This document shows positions 42,321-51,766 of a stretch of DNA of 64,000 bases, in pieces. Every line of letters begins with the position of its first letter. Position 1 is the stretch's first letter. The translations under genes were made by a program, and so were the position numbers. This stretch comes from Arthrobacter sp. ERGS1:01 (GTDB lineage Bacteria > Actinomycetota > Actinomycetes > Actinomycetales > Micrococcaceae). The notes below the pieces were generated by a model. That model worked only from the letters and a program-made list of their open reading frames with translations. It made no database searches and was not told the origin of the DNA. The stretch covers positions 2,294,001-2,358,000 of the forward strand of contig NZ_CP012479.1 in assembly GCF_001281315.1 (NCBI RefSeq), given 5' to 3'.

Positions 42321-43265
42321 GTGCTTGCAATCGTCTGCCCTGGACAGGGTTCACAAACTCCCGGCTTCCTTTCGCCCTGGCTTGAACGCCCCGGCGTAGA
42401 GGAAAAACTGGCTTCCCTCAGTGAGGCGGCCGGCATCGACCTGCTGACCCACGGCACCACCTCTGACGCGGAAACCATCAAGGACACCGCCATTGCGCAG
42501 CCCTTGATCGTCGCCGCCGGCTTGATCGCCGCCGAGGCCCTGCTGGACGCACCGCTGGCCGGTCTGCCCGTGGTGGTTGCCGGCCACTCCGTCGGTGAGA
42601 TCACGGCCGCGGCAATCACCGGAACCCTGAGCAACGCCGACGCCATGACGTTCGTGCGCGAACGGGCCAACGGCATGGCTGTTGCCGCCGCCGCCACGCC
42701 CACCGGAATGGCCGCCGTCGTTGGCGGGGACCCGGAGGAGGTCCTGGCCGCAATCGCCGGCGCCGGCCTGACGCCGGCCAACATGAACTCCAAGGGCCAG
42801 ACGGTCGCCGCGGGCACCCTGGAGCAGATCGCCGCCCTCGTGGCCGCCCCGCCGGCCAAGGCCCGCGTGATCCCGCTCCAGGTTGCCGGCGCATTCCATA
42901 CCCACCACATGGCCCCGGCCGTTGCCGGCCTTCAGGCCCTGGCTCCGTCGCTTTCCACGCACACGCCCACGGTGCCGCTGCTCTCCAACTACGACGGCGG
43001 CGTGGTACCCAGCGGTGCGGCGGCACTTGAGTCGCTCATCGCCCAAGTTTCCCGGCCCGTCCGCTGGGACCTTTGCATGGACACCATGGCCGCCATGGGC
43101 GTCACATCGCTGATTGAACTCACACCGGCCGGAACGTTGACGGGACTTGCCAAGCGCGGCATGACCGGCGTTGCCACCGTTGCAGTGAAAACTCCCGAAG
43201 ATCTGGAGTCCGCCAAGGAACTGCTGGCAGCCGAGGCCGCCAAGCGGGAAGAAGGAACCGAGTGA
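42321..43265 (+). CDS. fabD: Malonyl-CoA:ACP transacylase
   Basis: Transfers malonyl from CoA to acyl carrier protein to supply chain extension. 314 residues from the GTG. CPGQGSQ (7-13) forms the oxyanion region, the catalytic Ser is S90 in AGHSVGE, and the catalytic His is in AGAFHTHHM. GGAAAG is about 10 nt upstream. Upstream in-frame codons reach into fasR and lack a ribosome binding site. fabH overlaps its end by 4 bp. Confidence 0.95.
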   Translation: MLAIVCPGQGSQTPGFLSPWLERPGVEEKLASLSEAAGIDLLTHGTTSDAETIKDTAIAQPLIVAAGLIAAEALLDAPLAGLPVVVAGHSVGEITAAAITGTLSNADAMTFVRERANGMAVAAAATPTGMAAVVGGDPEEVLAAIAGAGLTPANMNSKGQTVAAGTLEQIAALVAAPPAKARVIPLQVAGAFHTHHMAPAVAGLQALAPSLSTHTPTVPLLSNYDGGVVPSGAAALESLIAQVSRPVRWDLCMDTMAAMGVTSLIELTPAGTLTGLAKRGMTGVATVAVKTPEDLESAKELLAAEAAKREEGTE

Positions 43266-44326
43266 GCACGCCGACGCTGAAACAAAACCCCGTACGCGAA
43301 GGGACCCGGATCCTGGGCATTGGCGCCTACCGCCCCAACGTCATTGTGACGAACGCGGACGTCTGCCAGTGGATTGACTCCTCCGACGAGTGGATCCAGC
43401 AGCGCACGGGCATCATCACCCGCCACCGCGCCCCGCGTGACGTCTCCGTGGTGGACATGGCCGAGGCCGCGGCCCGCGAAGCCATCGCAAACGCCGGGAT
43501 CGAGCCGTCCCAGGTGGGCGCCGTCATCGTCTCCACCGTGACGCACCCGTACGCCACGCCGTCGGCCGCCGCGCTCATCACCGACCGGCTGGGCGCTTCC
43601 CCCGCCCCCGCCTACGACGTCTCCGCTGCCTGCGCCGGCTACTGCTACGGCATTGCCCAGGCCGACGCCCTGGTCCGTTCGGGCACCGCCGAGTACGTCG
43701 TGGTCATTGGCGCCGAGAAGCTCTCCGACGTCATCAACAACCACGAGCGCACCATCTCCTTCCTGCTCGGCGACGGCGCGGGAGCCGTGGTGATCGGCCC
43801 GTCCGATGAGCCCGGCATCGGCCCCTCCGTCTGGGGTTCGGACGGCAGCAAGTGGGACGCCATCGGCATGACCCACTCGCAGCTGGACATCCGCGACTTC
43901 GCCGAAGAGGGCATGCGCGCCGGCACCGACCTTGACCTGGCTGCCGCCGGCGAGACCCAGGCCAGCCTGTGGCCCACCCTGCGCCAGGACGGCCAGACCG
44001 TGTTCCGCTGGGCTGTCTGGGAGATGGCGAAGATGGCCAAGAAGGCACTCGAGGTTGCCGGCGTCACCGCCGAGGACCTGGGCGCCTTCGTACCGCACCA
44101 GGCCAATATGCGCATTGTTGACGAGCTCGCCAAGCAGTTGAAGCTGCCGGAATCCGTCATCATCGCCCGTGACATCGCCGACGCCGGCAACACCTCCGCG
44201 GCGTCCATCCCGCTGGCAACACACCGCCTGCTGGCCGAGAATCCGGAACTCTCCGGTAAGCTCTCGCTTCAGATCGGTTTTGGTGCCGGTCTGGTGTTTG
44301 GCGCCCAAGTGGTGCGCCTGCCCTAG
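43262..44326 (+). CDS. fabH: 3-oxoacyl-ACP synthase III
   Basis: Starts fatty acid synthesis by condensing acyl-CoA with malonyl-ACP; in actinobacteria it prefers branched primers. 354 residues from a GTG overlapping fabD (GTGA). The catalytic triad is complete: C124 in VSAACAGYCYG, His in FVPHQANMRI and Asn in DAGNTSAASIPLA. ERTISFLLGDGAGAVVIG is conserved. Confidence 0.96.
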   Translation: MSTPTLKQNPVREGTRILGIGAYRPNVIVTNADVCQWIDSSDEWIQQRTGIITRHRAPRDVSVVDMAEAAAREAIANAGIEPSQVGAVIVSTVTHPYATPSAAALITDRLGASPAPAYDVSAACAGYCYGIAQADALVRSGTAEYVVVIGAEKLSDVINNHERTISFLLGDGAGAVVIGPSDEPGIGPSVWGSDGSKWDAIGMTHSQLDIRDFAEEGMRAGTDLDLAAAGETQASLWPTLRQDGQTVFRWAVWEMAKMAKKALEVAGVTAEDLGAFVPHQANMRIVDELAKQLKLPESVIIARDIADAGNTSAASIPLATHRLLAENPELSGKLSLQIGFGAGLVFGAQVVRLP

Positions 44327-44427
44327 AAACGGACAGAACAGCAAACCATAACCGTGGTTTGATCAATACTGCCTGAAAAGATCAAAGTCCTTGATCGCAG
44401 TGAAACAAATAAGAGAAGGAGCCATCA

Positions 44428-44673
44428 ATGGCTAGCAACGAAGAAATCCTGGCCGGCTTGGCCGAAATCGTCAACGAAGAGACCGGCCTTGCCCCCGAGG
44501 CAGTCGAGCTCGACAAGTCCTTCACGGACGACCTGGACATCGACTCGATCTCCATGATGACCATCGTGGTCAACGCCGAAGAGAAGTTCGACGTGAAGAT
44601 CCCGGACGAGGAAGTCAAGAACCTCAAGACCGTGGGCGACGCAGTCAGCTTCATCGCCGGCGCTCAGGCGTAA
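44428..44673 (+). CDS. acpP: Acyl carrier protein
   Basis: 81 residues, acidic. The phosphopantetheine attachment serine is S40 in DLDIDSISMM; the common DSL is DSI here. It carries the growing acyl chain between Fab enzymes. ATG with AAGGAG 7 nt upstream. Position fabH-acpP-fabF is standard. Confidence 0.96.
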   Translation: MASNEEILAGLAEIVNEETGLAPEAVELDKSFTDDLDIDSISMMTIVVNAEEKFDVKIPDEEVKNLKTVGDAVSFIAGAQA

Positions 44674-44723
44674 TTTAGCGCAGCAGCTGCCCTTTCCGCT
44701 AGAGCGACACAGGGCATGGTGGA

Positions 44724-44750
44724 TGGCCGGCACTTCTTGGGTGCCGGCCA
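44724..44750 (+). terminator. Hairpin between acpP and fabF
   Basis: Ten-base stem TGGCCGGCAC/GTGCCGGCCA around TTCTTGG, without a T run. It could partially terminate or stabilise the acpP 3' end, which is usually needed in excess over fabF. Confidence 0.5.
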
Positions 44751-44805
44751 CCCACAGCACCTTCGTGACTGTCCTGTACATATTATTTTTCAAGAGAGTT
44801 GAACC

Positions 44806-46065
44806 ATGGCCCGCAAAGTTGTCATCACCGGACTGGGAGCGACCACGCCGATCGGCGGAGACGTCCCGACCATGTGGAAGAACGCCCTCAAGGGTGTTTC
44901 CGGCGCCCACACCCTGACCGATGACTGGGTGGAAAAGTACGACATCCCCGTACATTTCGCCGCCCGGGTCACGACTCCCGCAACCGACGTGCTCAGCCGC
45001 GTCGAAGCCAAGCGCATGGATCCGTCCACCCAGTTCGCCGTGGTTGCCGCCCGTGAAGCCTGGAAGGACTCCGGCCTCGAGGAGATCGACCACGACCGCC
45101 TGGCCGTGGCCTTCGCCACCGGCATCGGCGGCGTCTGGACGCTCCTGGACGCCTGGGACACCCTGCGTGAGAAGGGTCCGCGCCGGGTCCTGCCCATGAC
45201 GGTTCCCATGCTCATGCCCAACGGCCCGGCCGCAGCCGTGAGCCTGGACCTTGGTGCCCGCGCCGGTGCGCACACCCCCGTTTCCGCCTGTGCCTCGGGC
45301 ACCGAGGCCCTGCACCTGGGCCTTGAACTGATCCGCTCCGGCAAGGCCGACGTCGTCGTGGCCGGTGGCGCCGAAGCCGCCATCCACCCGCTGCCCATGG
45401 CTGCGTTCTCCTCCATGCAGGCACTGTCCAAGCGCAACGACAACCCCGAAGGTGCCTCACGTCCCTACGACGTCAGCCGCGACGGCTTTGTCATGGGTGA
45501 AGGCGCCGGTGCGCTGGTCCTCGAAGCCGAGGAGCACGCGATCGCCCGTGGCGCCCGCATCTACGGCGAACTGGCCGGCACCTCGGTCACGGCCGACGCC
45601 TACCACATCACCGCCCCGGACCCCGAGGGACTCGGTGCCACGCGTGCGCTGAAGGCTGCCTTGTTTGACGCCCGCGCCCAGGCCGAGGACGTGGTGCACG
45701 TCAACGCGCACGCCACCTCCACGCCCGTGGGCGACCGTCCCGAGTACACGGCGCTGCGCGCCGCCCTCGGTGACCACGTGGACAATGTGTGCGTCTCCGC
45801 CACGAAGTCCCAGACCGGCCACCTGCTGGGTGCCTCGGGCGCCGTCGAGTCCGTGCTGACGGTCCTGGCCGTCTACCACCGCCTGGCTCCCGTCACTATC
45901 AACCTGGAAAACCAGGATCCGGAAATCCCGCTGGACGTGGTGACCGGTACCCCGCGCGAACTGCCCGAGGGCCAGATCATGGCGTTGAACAACTCGTTCG
46001 GCTTTGGCGGCCACAACGCCGTTGTTGCGATCCGCAGCACCGGCCCCAAGGTCGAGATGGCCTAG
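44806..46065 (+). CDS. fabF: 3-oxoacyl-ACP synthase II
   Basis: Elongates acyl-ACP by condensation with malonyl-ACP. 419 residues. Catalytic Cys C162 in PVSACASGTEALHLG, His in VNAHATSTPVGD, the conserved Lys and second His in KSQTGHLLGASGAVES, and the C-terminal NNSFGFGGHNAVVAI. The ATG has AAGAGAGTTG upstream. Last gene of the fab operon, followed by a strong terminator. Confidence 0.96.
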   Translation: MARKVVITGLGATTPIGGDVPTMWKNALKGVSGAHTLTDDWVEKYDIPVHFAARVTTPATDVLSRVEAKRMDPSTQFAVVAAREAWKDSGLEEIDHDRLAVAFATGIGGVWTLLDAWDTLREKGPRRVLPMTVPMLMPNGPAAAVSLDLGARAGAHTPVSACASGTEALHLGLELIRSGKADVVVAGGAEAAIHPLPMAAFSSMQALSKRNDNPEGASRPYDVSRDGFVMGEGAGALVLEAEEHAIARGARIYGELAGTSVTADAYHITAPDPEGLGATRALKAALFDARAQAEDVVHVNAHATSTPVGDRPEYTALRAALGDHVDNVCVSATKSQTGHLLGASGAVESVLTVLAVYHRLAPVTINLENQDPEIPLDVVTGTPRELPEGQIMALNNSFGFGGHNAVVAIRSTGPKVEMA

Positions 46066-46080
46066 GCTTTCGCCCTGTAC

Positions 46081-46118
46081 AAATGCGGCGCCCACCAATT
46101 GGTGGGCGCCGCATTTTT
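46081..46118 (+). terminator. Terminator of the fab operon
   Basis: Sixteen-base perfect stem starting AAATGCGGCGCCCACC around AATT, followed by T residues, 16 bp after the fabF stop. Confidence 0.88.
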
Positions 46119-46130
46119 GTGCCGAAGGGT

Positions 46131-46634
46131 TTAGCCGACGTGGTGGAGCCAGCGCACGGGGGCGCCGGCGGCCGCGTGGCGGAAGGGTTCGAGTTCCTCA
46201 TCCCAGGCCTCGCCCAGGGCCAGCGACAGCTCCTGGTAGACGGCGGAGGGTTCACCCTTGCCGGCCTCGTAGGCGTAGCGGATGCGGTCCTCGGAGACCA
46301 TGATGTTGCCGTGGACGTCGGTGACGGCGTGGAAGATGCCCAGCTCGGGGGTGTGCGACCAGCGGGATCCGTCGACGCCGGGGCTCGGTTCCTCGGTGAC
46401 CTCGTAACGCACATTGGCCCAGCCGCGCAACACGGAGGCAAGCCGGGCGCCGGTGCCTGCGGGGCCCGTCCAAGCGTATTCGGTGCGCAGCACATTGGGC
46501 GCCGCGGGCTGTGCAGTCCACTGCAGATCCGTGCGCTGATCCATCACGCCTGCGATGGATGACTCAATATGTGGGCACATGACAGCCGGGGCTGAGTGCA
46601 CAAACAAGACACCGCGCGTCATAACGACGTTCAT
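46131..46634 (-). CDS. DUF3145 family protein
   Basis: 167 residues matching the actinobacterial DUF3145 family: MTRGVLFVHSAPAVMCPHIE, WTAQPA, LRGWANVRYEVTEEPSPG, GSRWSHTPELGIFHAVTDVHGN and EAWDEELEPFRHAAAGAPVRWLHHVG. Function unknown; the ABC of conserved Trp and His suggests a binding protein, but this is speculation. Start MNVVM at 46634 with GGAGGA 7 nt upstream. Convergent to fabF. Confidence 0.88.
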   Translation of the reverse strand: MNVVMTRGVLFVHSAPAVMCPHIESSIAGVMDQRTDLQWTAQPAAPNVLRTEYAWTGPAGTGARLASVLRGWANVRYEVTEEPSPGVDGSRWSHTPELGIFHAVTDVHGNIMVSEDRIRYAYEAGKGEPSAVYQELSLALGEAWDEELEPFRHAAAGAPVRWLHHVG

Positions 46635-46860
46635 TCCATCCTCCATTGCAGTAGGTGCGTCTTCCCCAACGACCTTCTCAACGGATGAATCATGTGTTGC
46701 GCGGCATGGTGTGAACCTGCCCGGATTGCCTGGCCTTCCGTGGTGGCAAATCAAGCCCTGGCGGTCGATTATTGTTCTCGGTGCCGTGGCTCCCTATCAT
46801 TGTGCCGTAGCGGCGCCAATTACGCCACCGTAAGTCCGAAAGTGCCGCGAGAGCCTGGTT

Positions 46861-47796
46861 CTAGGCCCGGGGATGGGCTTGTTTGTAGCTGTCCCGGAGC
46901 CGCTCCACCGATACGTGCGTGTAGAGCTGCGTGGTGGCCAAGGAGCTGTGGCCAAGGATCTCCTGGACGGCGCGCAGGTCGGCACCACCGTCGAGGAGGT
47001 GTGTCGCGGCGGAGTGCCGCAGCGTGTGCGGGCCGGTCGCGGAGGTGTCGCCCAGGGCATCGAGCACGGTCGCGACGACGCTCCTGGCGGTGCGCTGGTC
47101 GATCCGTCCGCCGCGCTTGCCCAGGAACAGTGCGGGCCCGCTGTGCGGGGCAGCCAGGGCCGGCCGCCCCACCTCGAGCCACCGTTGGACGGCCCGGGCC
47201 GCAGGAACACCGAACGGGACCACGCGTTCCTTGTTTCCCTTGCCGAGTACCGTGAGTGTGCGCCGTTCCATGGTGAGATCGTCCACGTCCGTTCCGGCAA
47301 GCTCCCCCACCCGGATGCCGGCGGCGTAGAGCAGTTCCACCATAGCGTGGTTGCGCAGCGCAAGGGGTTCCCCGGCGGCGGCTTCGGCGGCCAGGGCATC
47401 CATGAGCCGGCGGATCTGCTGCTGTTGCAGGACGGCCGGCAGGGTTTGTTCGCGTTTGGGTGCCTTGAGGCGGAGCGCCGGATCAAGTTCCAACAGTTCC
47501 TCCCGAAGCGCCCACGCGGTGAAGCTGCGGACCGTGGCGGCCCGGCGGGCGAGGGTGGAGCGGGAGAGGCCCGCCGCGCTTTGTTCCCCCAGCCAGCGTC
47601 GCAGCAGGGCAAGGTCCAGCCCGGCCAGGGTGCTGATGCCCTCGGTGACGGCGTGGAGGAGGAGTGCGTCGACATCCCCGCGGTAGGCGCGGACGGTGTG
47701 GACCGAGCGGCCCCGCTCTGCCACCAGGTAACGTTCAAAACCGTCCGCGGCTTGTGCCAGGGGTGCGGGCAGGCGCGCCCGTTCGTCATGATCCAC
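46861..47796 (-). CDS. xerC: Tyrosine recombinase XerC
   Basis: Resolves chromosome dimers at dif with XerD. 311 residues from GTG at 47796. SAM-like N-terminal domain (about 12-105), catalytic domain with R162 (YAAGIRVGEL), K186 or K189 (LGKGNKERVV), H257 and R260 (HTLRHSAATH), H283 (LGHSSLATT) and nucleophile Y292 (LYTH). Length and sequence fit the housekeeping enzyme, not a prophage integrase, and the position next to dprA-comM is typical. Confidence 0.92.
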   Translation of the reverse strand: MDHDERARLPAPLAQAADGFERYLVAERGRSVHTVRAYRGDVDALLLHAVTEGISTLAGLDLALLRRWLGEQSAAGLSRSTLARRAATVRSFTAWALREELLELDPALRLKAPKREQTLPAVLQQQQIRRLMDALAAEAAAGEPLALRNHAMVELLYAAGIRVGELAGTDVDDLTMERRTLTVLGKGNKERVVPFGVPAARAVQRWLEVGRPALAAPHSGPALFLGKRGGRIDQRTARSVVATVLDALGDTSATGPHTLRHSAATHLLDGGADLRAVQEILGHSSLATTQLYTHVSVERLRDSYKQAHPRA

Positions 47797-47885
47797 ACAC
47801 CCACTGTGCGCTGTTCGCACCGGCGGGGCAAGTTGGCGCGCTGCAACCATCCTGCGACGGCGTCCGGATGGCCCGCGGACGCCGG

Positions 47886-48407
47886 TCAGCCCAGGGCCGC
47901 CCGGAACGCCGCCTCCATGTCCGCCGAGGAAACGGCAACGACGACGCTGCGCGGGAGGGCATGGTCCGGAGTTTCCGTCGCGGCGGCAAAGGCGTCGGCG
48001 GCAGCGTGGGCAACGTCCGCCGCCGACCACCCGTACACTCCCCCGCCAATCGCGGGAAAGGCCACGGAATGTGCACCGAGCTGCCCCGCGAGGTCCAGGG
48101 AACGGGCAAAGCATCGCTGCAGCAGGGTCCGGTCCGTTTGGCCGGCATGGCGGTTGGGGCCAACGGTGTGGATGACCCAGGTCGCCTTGAGCATTCCGGC
48201 TCCTGTGGCCACGGCGTCCCCCATGGCCAGCCCGTCCGGATACCTGGTGCGCCGCAGCTCCCGGCATTCCGCCAGCAGCTCCGGACCGGCCGCCCGGTGG
48301 ATGGCTCCGTCGACGCCGCCACCGCCCAGGAGCGATGAGTTGGCGGCGTTGACCACGGCGTCAACGTCAAGGGTGGTGATGTCCGCACGAATGATGGTGA
48401 TCTCCAT
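47886..48407 (-). CDS. Macrodomain protein, O-acetyl-ADP-ribose deacetylase type
   Basis: 173 residues, a single macrodomain of the YmdB/MacroD type, hydrolysing O-acetyl-ADP-ribose or removing ADP-ribose. Motifs: VDAVVNAANSSLLGGGGVDGAIHRAAG with the catalytic Asn and Asp region and the Gly-rich loop, and AFPAIGGGVYGW for the diphosphate. ATG at 48407. It could act on the product of the sirtuin encoded 13 kb away, an inference from biochemistry rather than context. Confidence 0.92.
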   Translation of the reverse strand: MEITIIRADITTLDVDAVVNAANSSLLGGGGVDGAIHRAAGPELLAECRELRRTRYPDGLAMGDAVATGAGMLKATWVIHTVGPNRHAGQTDRTLLQRCFARSLDLAGQLGAHSVAFPAIGGGVYGWSAADVAHAAADAFAAATETPDHALPRSVVVAVSSADMEAAFRAALG

Positions 48408-48462
48408 GGACCCACGCTAGCAACCCCGCGCCTCCCTCGACCATGGGGCCCGTTGATACCGG

Positions 48463-49695
48463 CTACTTGCCGCCGCGTTTCCAGCCACTGGGGCTCCTTT
48501 GGGCCAGGCCCATCAGTTCCAGGCGCCCCAGCCCGGCCAGTACGGAGGCCGCTCCCAACCCTGCCACGACACTGATTTTCTCGACGGTGCTTGCCGAGTG
48601 CAGCGGCAGGGCGTCGAGCAGCAACAGATCGGCCACGCCGAGCCCGTCATGCAGTGCGGGCGCGGACTCCGGTTCATGTACCAGGTTGGCCCCGGACACT
48701 CCGGCCAGCTCGGCAATGTCCGCGGCATCCGTGACGCAGACGGCGCCGCCTTCGCGCAGCAGCCGGTGGCAGCCGGCCGAGTTCGCCGAATACACCGAAC
48801 CGGGAACCGCCCCCACTGTACGGCTCAGCCCGTCGGCGTGGTGGGCGGTATTGAGCGCCCCCGAGCGCCAGCGGGCCTCGACCACGACGCTCACCTCGCA
48901 CAAGGCGGCTATCAGCCTGTTGCGCTGCAGGAACCTGTAACGGGTGGGGTTGGTGCCGGGCGGGACCTCGGCGACGATGGCACCGCTCTCGGCAACCGTG
49001 CGCAGGAGGTCCTCGTTGCCCGAGGGGTAGAACCTGTCGACGCCGCCGGCCATGACGGCGAGCGTGGGCGGCTGGTGCGGCGCACCGTACCCGGCCTTTG
49101 CCGGGGCCGCGCCGAGGGCTCCCCGATGGGCGTGGGCGTCGATGCCGTAAGCTCCGCCACTGATGACGGTGAAGCCGCGCTGGACCAGGGATGCGGCGAT
49201 TTCCAGGGTCACGTTGGCGCCGTAGCTGGTGTTGTCCCGTGAGCCGACCAGGGCGATGCATCGCCGTTGTTCGGGGATGACGCACACGTGCCCCCGCATC
49301 CACAGGGCGATGGGTTCGGATAGTTGGAGATCGGCCAGGGCGGCCGGCCATTGGGGGTCCTCGGGAACCAGCAGCCCGCCGCCGTACCGCTCCACCACCC
49401 GCAGGTCGCGTTCCGGGGCCAGGTCCGCCAGCCGGGGACGCCACCGCCCCAGCGCCTCGGCGAGGCCCTGCCAGCGTCCGGTACCGGCCCCGGCGAGCAC
49501 GGCCGTCATTTCCTGTTCCAGGACGGCACTGGAGGCCGCCCCGCTGCGGATAAAGGCCAGGGCGTCCTCCGGCCCGGCCACGGCGATCAAGGCCATGCCA
49601 GGCAGGTCCGCGGGCTCGATGAGCCGGGTCAGGGCCGCCCTGGCCAGGCGCAGGGACGGATCCGCCGGGCGTTGCCCGCTTGCCGGTGCGTTCAT
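48463..49695 (-). CDS. dprA: DNA processing protein DprA (Smf)
   Basis: 410 residues. DprA protects incoming single-stranded DNA and loads RecA during transformation. The Rossmann-like core has IALVGSRDNTSYGANVT, ISGGAYGIDAHAHRGAL, MAGGVDRFYPSGNEDLL, PTRYRFLQRNRLIAAL, VVVEARWRSGALNTAHHA and VGAVPGSVYSANSAGCHRLL. The C-terminal winged helix ends RSPSGWKRGGK. The ATG overlaps the comM stop (ATGA), so the two are coupled. Confidence 0.94.
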   Translation of the reverse strand: MNAPASGQRPADPSLRLARAALTRLIEPADLPGMALIAVAGPEDALAFIRSGAASSAVLEQEMTAVLAGAGTGRWQGLAEALGRWRPRLADLAPERDLRVVERYGGGLLVPEDPQWPAALADLQLSEPIALWMRGHVCVIPEQRRCIALVGSRDNTSYGANVTLEIAASLVQRGFTVISGGAYGIDAHAHRGALGAAPAKAGYGAPHQPPTLAVMAGGVDRFYPSGNEDLLRTVAESGAIVAEVPPGTNPTRYRFLQRNRLIAALCEVSVVVEARWRSGALNTAHHADGLSRTVGAVPGSVYSANSAGCHRLLREGGAVCVTDAADIAELAGVSGANLVHEPESAPALHDGLGVADLLLLDALPLHSASTVEKISVVAGLGAASVLAGLGRLELMGLAQRSPSGWKRGGK

Positions 49696-51245
49696 GGATT
49701 CTCTCCTCGTTGTCGAAGTGTCAATGCCAGGCCCACCTCGTCGGTGCCGGGCCGGTCCAGTCCCCGAAGGTCGGCCACCGTCCAGGCGAGGCGGAGCACG
49801 CGGTCGTAGCCGCGCGCCGTGAGCGTTCCGGTGCCCATGGCCCGATCGAGCAGCGCGGTGTCCCTGGGGTCCAGACGAAGTGGGCCGCGGAGGATCCTGC
49901 CGGTGAGGTCGGCATTGTGGACCAGGCCAAACGGGCGCAGCCGCAGCTGCTGGAGATCGCGCGCCTGTTGCACCCGCACGGCCACCTGTGCGGTGCTCTC
50001 GCGGGGGCTGGAATCGGCCAGTTGGGCCAGCTGGACCCGGTTGAGTTGCAATTGGATGTCCACGCGGTCCAGCAACGGTCCGGAGAGCCGGCCAAAGTAG
50101 CGCCGCCGGGCCATGGGGGTGCAGTCACAGCCGGCCCCTTTGCCCACGGCCTTCCCGCAGGGGCAGGGGTTGGCGGCCAGGACCAGCTGGAAACGTGCGG
50201 GATAGGCTGCCGTTCCCGCCGCGCGGTGCAGGACGAGCTCGCCGCTTTCCAACGGTTGGCGCAGGGCGTCGAGGACCCGTTTGTCGAATTCGGGTGCCTC
50301 GTCGAGGAACAGCACGCCGCGGTGCGCCCGGGATGCGGCTCCGGGGCGCGGGATGCCGCTGCCGCCGCCGATCACCGAGGCCGTGCTGGCCGAATGGTGC
50401 GGCCGTTCATAGGGTGGTCGGCGCACCAGCGCCGTGATGCCCGCCCCTGCGTGGTCCAGGGAGTGGATGGCCGTCACTTCCAAGGCTTCGGCGTCGTTGA
50501 GCGGCGGCAGGAGGCCCGGCAGTCGTTCGGCCAGCATGGTCTTCCCCGAGCCCGGCGGGCCCACCATCATCAGGTGGTGGCCGCCCGCCGCCGCGATCTC
50601 CAGCGCCAGCCTCGCCTCGGCCTGCCCCGCCACCTCGGCCAGGTCCACGGGCGCCTGGGCATTCTCCGGTGCCGGCTGGGTTTCACCGCCCGGCAGTGCG
50701 GCGGCCGGGTCGGGTTCGGCATCGCACAGGTCCTGTGGATTGGCGTCAAAGTCCGCGGCGACCTGCGCCAGCGAACCGTAGCCGCGCACCTTGGCGCCCA
50801 CCACCAGCTCCGCCTCGGCCAGGTTTGCCTCCGCGACCACGAATTCACGGCGGCCGGCGGCCACGCCGGCCAACACCGCGGGCAGGACTCCCCTGACGGG
50901 GCGCAGCCGGCCGTCCAGGCCAAGTTCGGCGATGAACACCGTTCCGCCGGTCCGCCGGACGTCGCCGGCCGCATTCAGTGCCGCCATGACGATGGCCAGG
51001 TCAAAGCCGGAACCCTTCTTCGGCAGCGAGGCCGGCACCAGGTTGACGGTGATCTTGCGCCGGCTCAACGGAATCCCGGAATTTTGCGCGGCCGACCTAA
51101 TCCGCTCCTTCGCCTCGGTCAGCGACGCGTCCGGCAGCCCCAGCAGGATGAACGCCGGGAGTGTTTGGCCAATGTCGGCCTCGACCTCGATGACGTGCCC
51201 GTTGAGCCCCACCAGGGCCACCGCCAACGCCCGGCCCATCCCCAT
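49692..51245 (-). CDS. comM: YifB/ComM family Mg-chelatase-like AAA ATPase
   Basis: 517 residues. ComM is a hexameric helicase that promotes branch migration in transformation. N-terminal Lon-like fold (LVGLNGHVIEVEADIGQTLPAFILLGLPDASLTEAKERIRSA), Walker A MMVGPPGSGKTMLAERL, Walker B GVLFLDEAPEF, a C-rich zinc-like segment CPCGKAVGKGAGCDCT and the C-terminal DVQLQLNR region with ARGYDRVLRLAWTVADL. ATG directly abuts the yraN stop. Forms an operon yraN-comM-dprA. Confidence 0.94.
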   Translation of the reverse strand: MGMGRALAVALVGLNGHVIEVEADIGQTLPAFILLGLPDASLTEAKERIRSAAQNSGIPLSRRKITVNLVPASLPKKGSGFDLAIVMAALNAAGDVRRTGGTVFIAELGLDGRLRPVRGVLPAVLAGVAAGRREFVVAEANLAEAELVVGAKVRGYGSLAQVAADFDANPQDLCDAEPDPAAALPGGETQPAPENAQAPVDLAEVAGQAEARLALEIAAAGGHHLMMVGPPGSGKTMLAERLPGLLPPLNDAEALEVTAIHSLDHAGAGITALVRRPPYERPHHSASTASVIGGGSGIPRPGAASRAHRGVLFLDEAPEFDKRVLDALRQPLESGELVLHRAAGTAAYPARFQLVLAANPCPCGKAVGKGAGCDCTPMARRRYFGRLSGPLLDRVDIQLQLNRVQLAQLADSSPRESTAQVAVRVQQARDLQQLRLRPFGLVHNADLTGRILRGPLRLDPRDTALLDRAMGTGTLTARGYDRVLRLAWTVADLRGLDRPGTDEVGLALTLRQRGENP

Positions 51246-51602
51246 TCAGGCCACCCCCTTGAGGTGGTCGATGTGCGGCTCCGTGCGCCCATCCATGATG
51301 ATCCCGACGGCGTCGATCCGCAGCCCGCCCATCACATGCCTGTGCTCACGCGCCCACAACACCGCCAGGGTGCGCAACCGCGCCAGCTTCGCCGCCGTCA
51401 CCGCCTCCAACGGGTCCCCGTAACGCCGGGAGCGGCGCGTCTTCACCTCGACGATGACCAGCTCGGCCCCGTCCAGGGCCACCAGGTCGATCTCCCCCGC
51501 CGGGCAGCGCCAGTTGCTGTCGATGACCCGGATGCCCTTGTCCTCAAGGTAGTCCGCGGCCACCCGTTCACCCGACTGGCCCAGCACGTCTTTTGCTTTC
51601 AT
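51246..51602 (-). CDS. yraN: YraN/UPF0102 endonuclease-fold protein
   Basis: 118 residues, normal family length, starting MKAKDVLGQSGERVAADYLEDKG. The restriction-endonuclease-like core is intact: E in CPAGEIDLVA, then D and the ExK motif in LVIVEVKTR. Function is uncertain; a DNA repair or transformation role is suggested by its partners comM and dprA. ATG at 51602 is used; the frame extends upstream without a better site. Confidence 0.9.
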   Translation of the reverse strand: MKAKDVLGQSGERVAADYLEDKGIRVIDSNWRCPAGEIDLVALDGAELVIVEVKTRRSRRYGDPLEAVTAAKLARLRTLAVLWAREHRHVMGGLRIDAVGIIMDGRTEPHIDHLKGVA

Positions 51603-51715
51603 GGCAACCTCCACGTCCCAGCGTGGCGAACAATGAGCCCCGCCGGCAGTACCCCGGGGCAAAATGTGGACGGCCGGCAACGTCAGTCACCCTGTGGAGG
51701 AATGGGCAACAAAAA

Positions 51716-51755
51716 GGAGGACGACGGCGGAACGCAGGTTCCGCCGTCGTCCTCC
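51716..51755 (-). terminator. Terminator after the DUF2469 gene
   Basis: Eighteen-base perfect stem GGAGGACGACGGCGGAAC around GCAG. On the minus strand it ends in five T residues, 12 bp after the stop codon. Confidence 0.88.
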
Positions 51756-51766
51756 CTGAAAAGGAG

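Noticed and set aside
46861..47796. Tyrosine recombinase as a prophage or integrative element integrase
   Set aside because: Length, sequence and the dprA-comM neighbourhood fit housekeeping XerC; no att repeats or phage genes are nearby.
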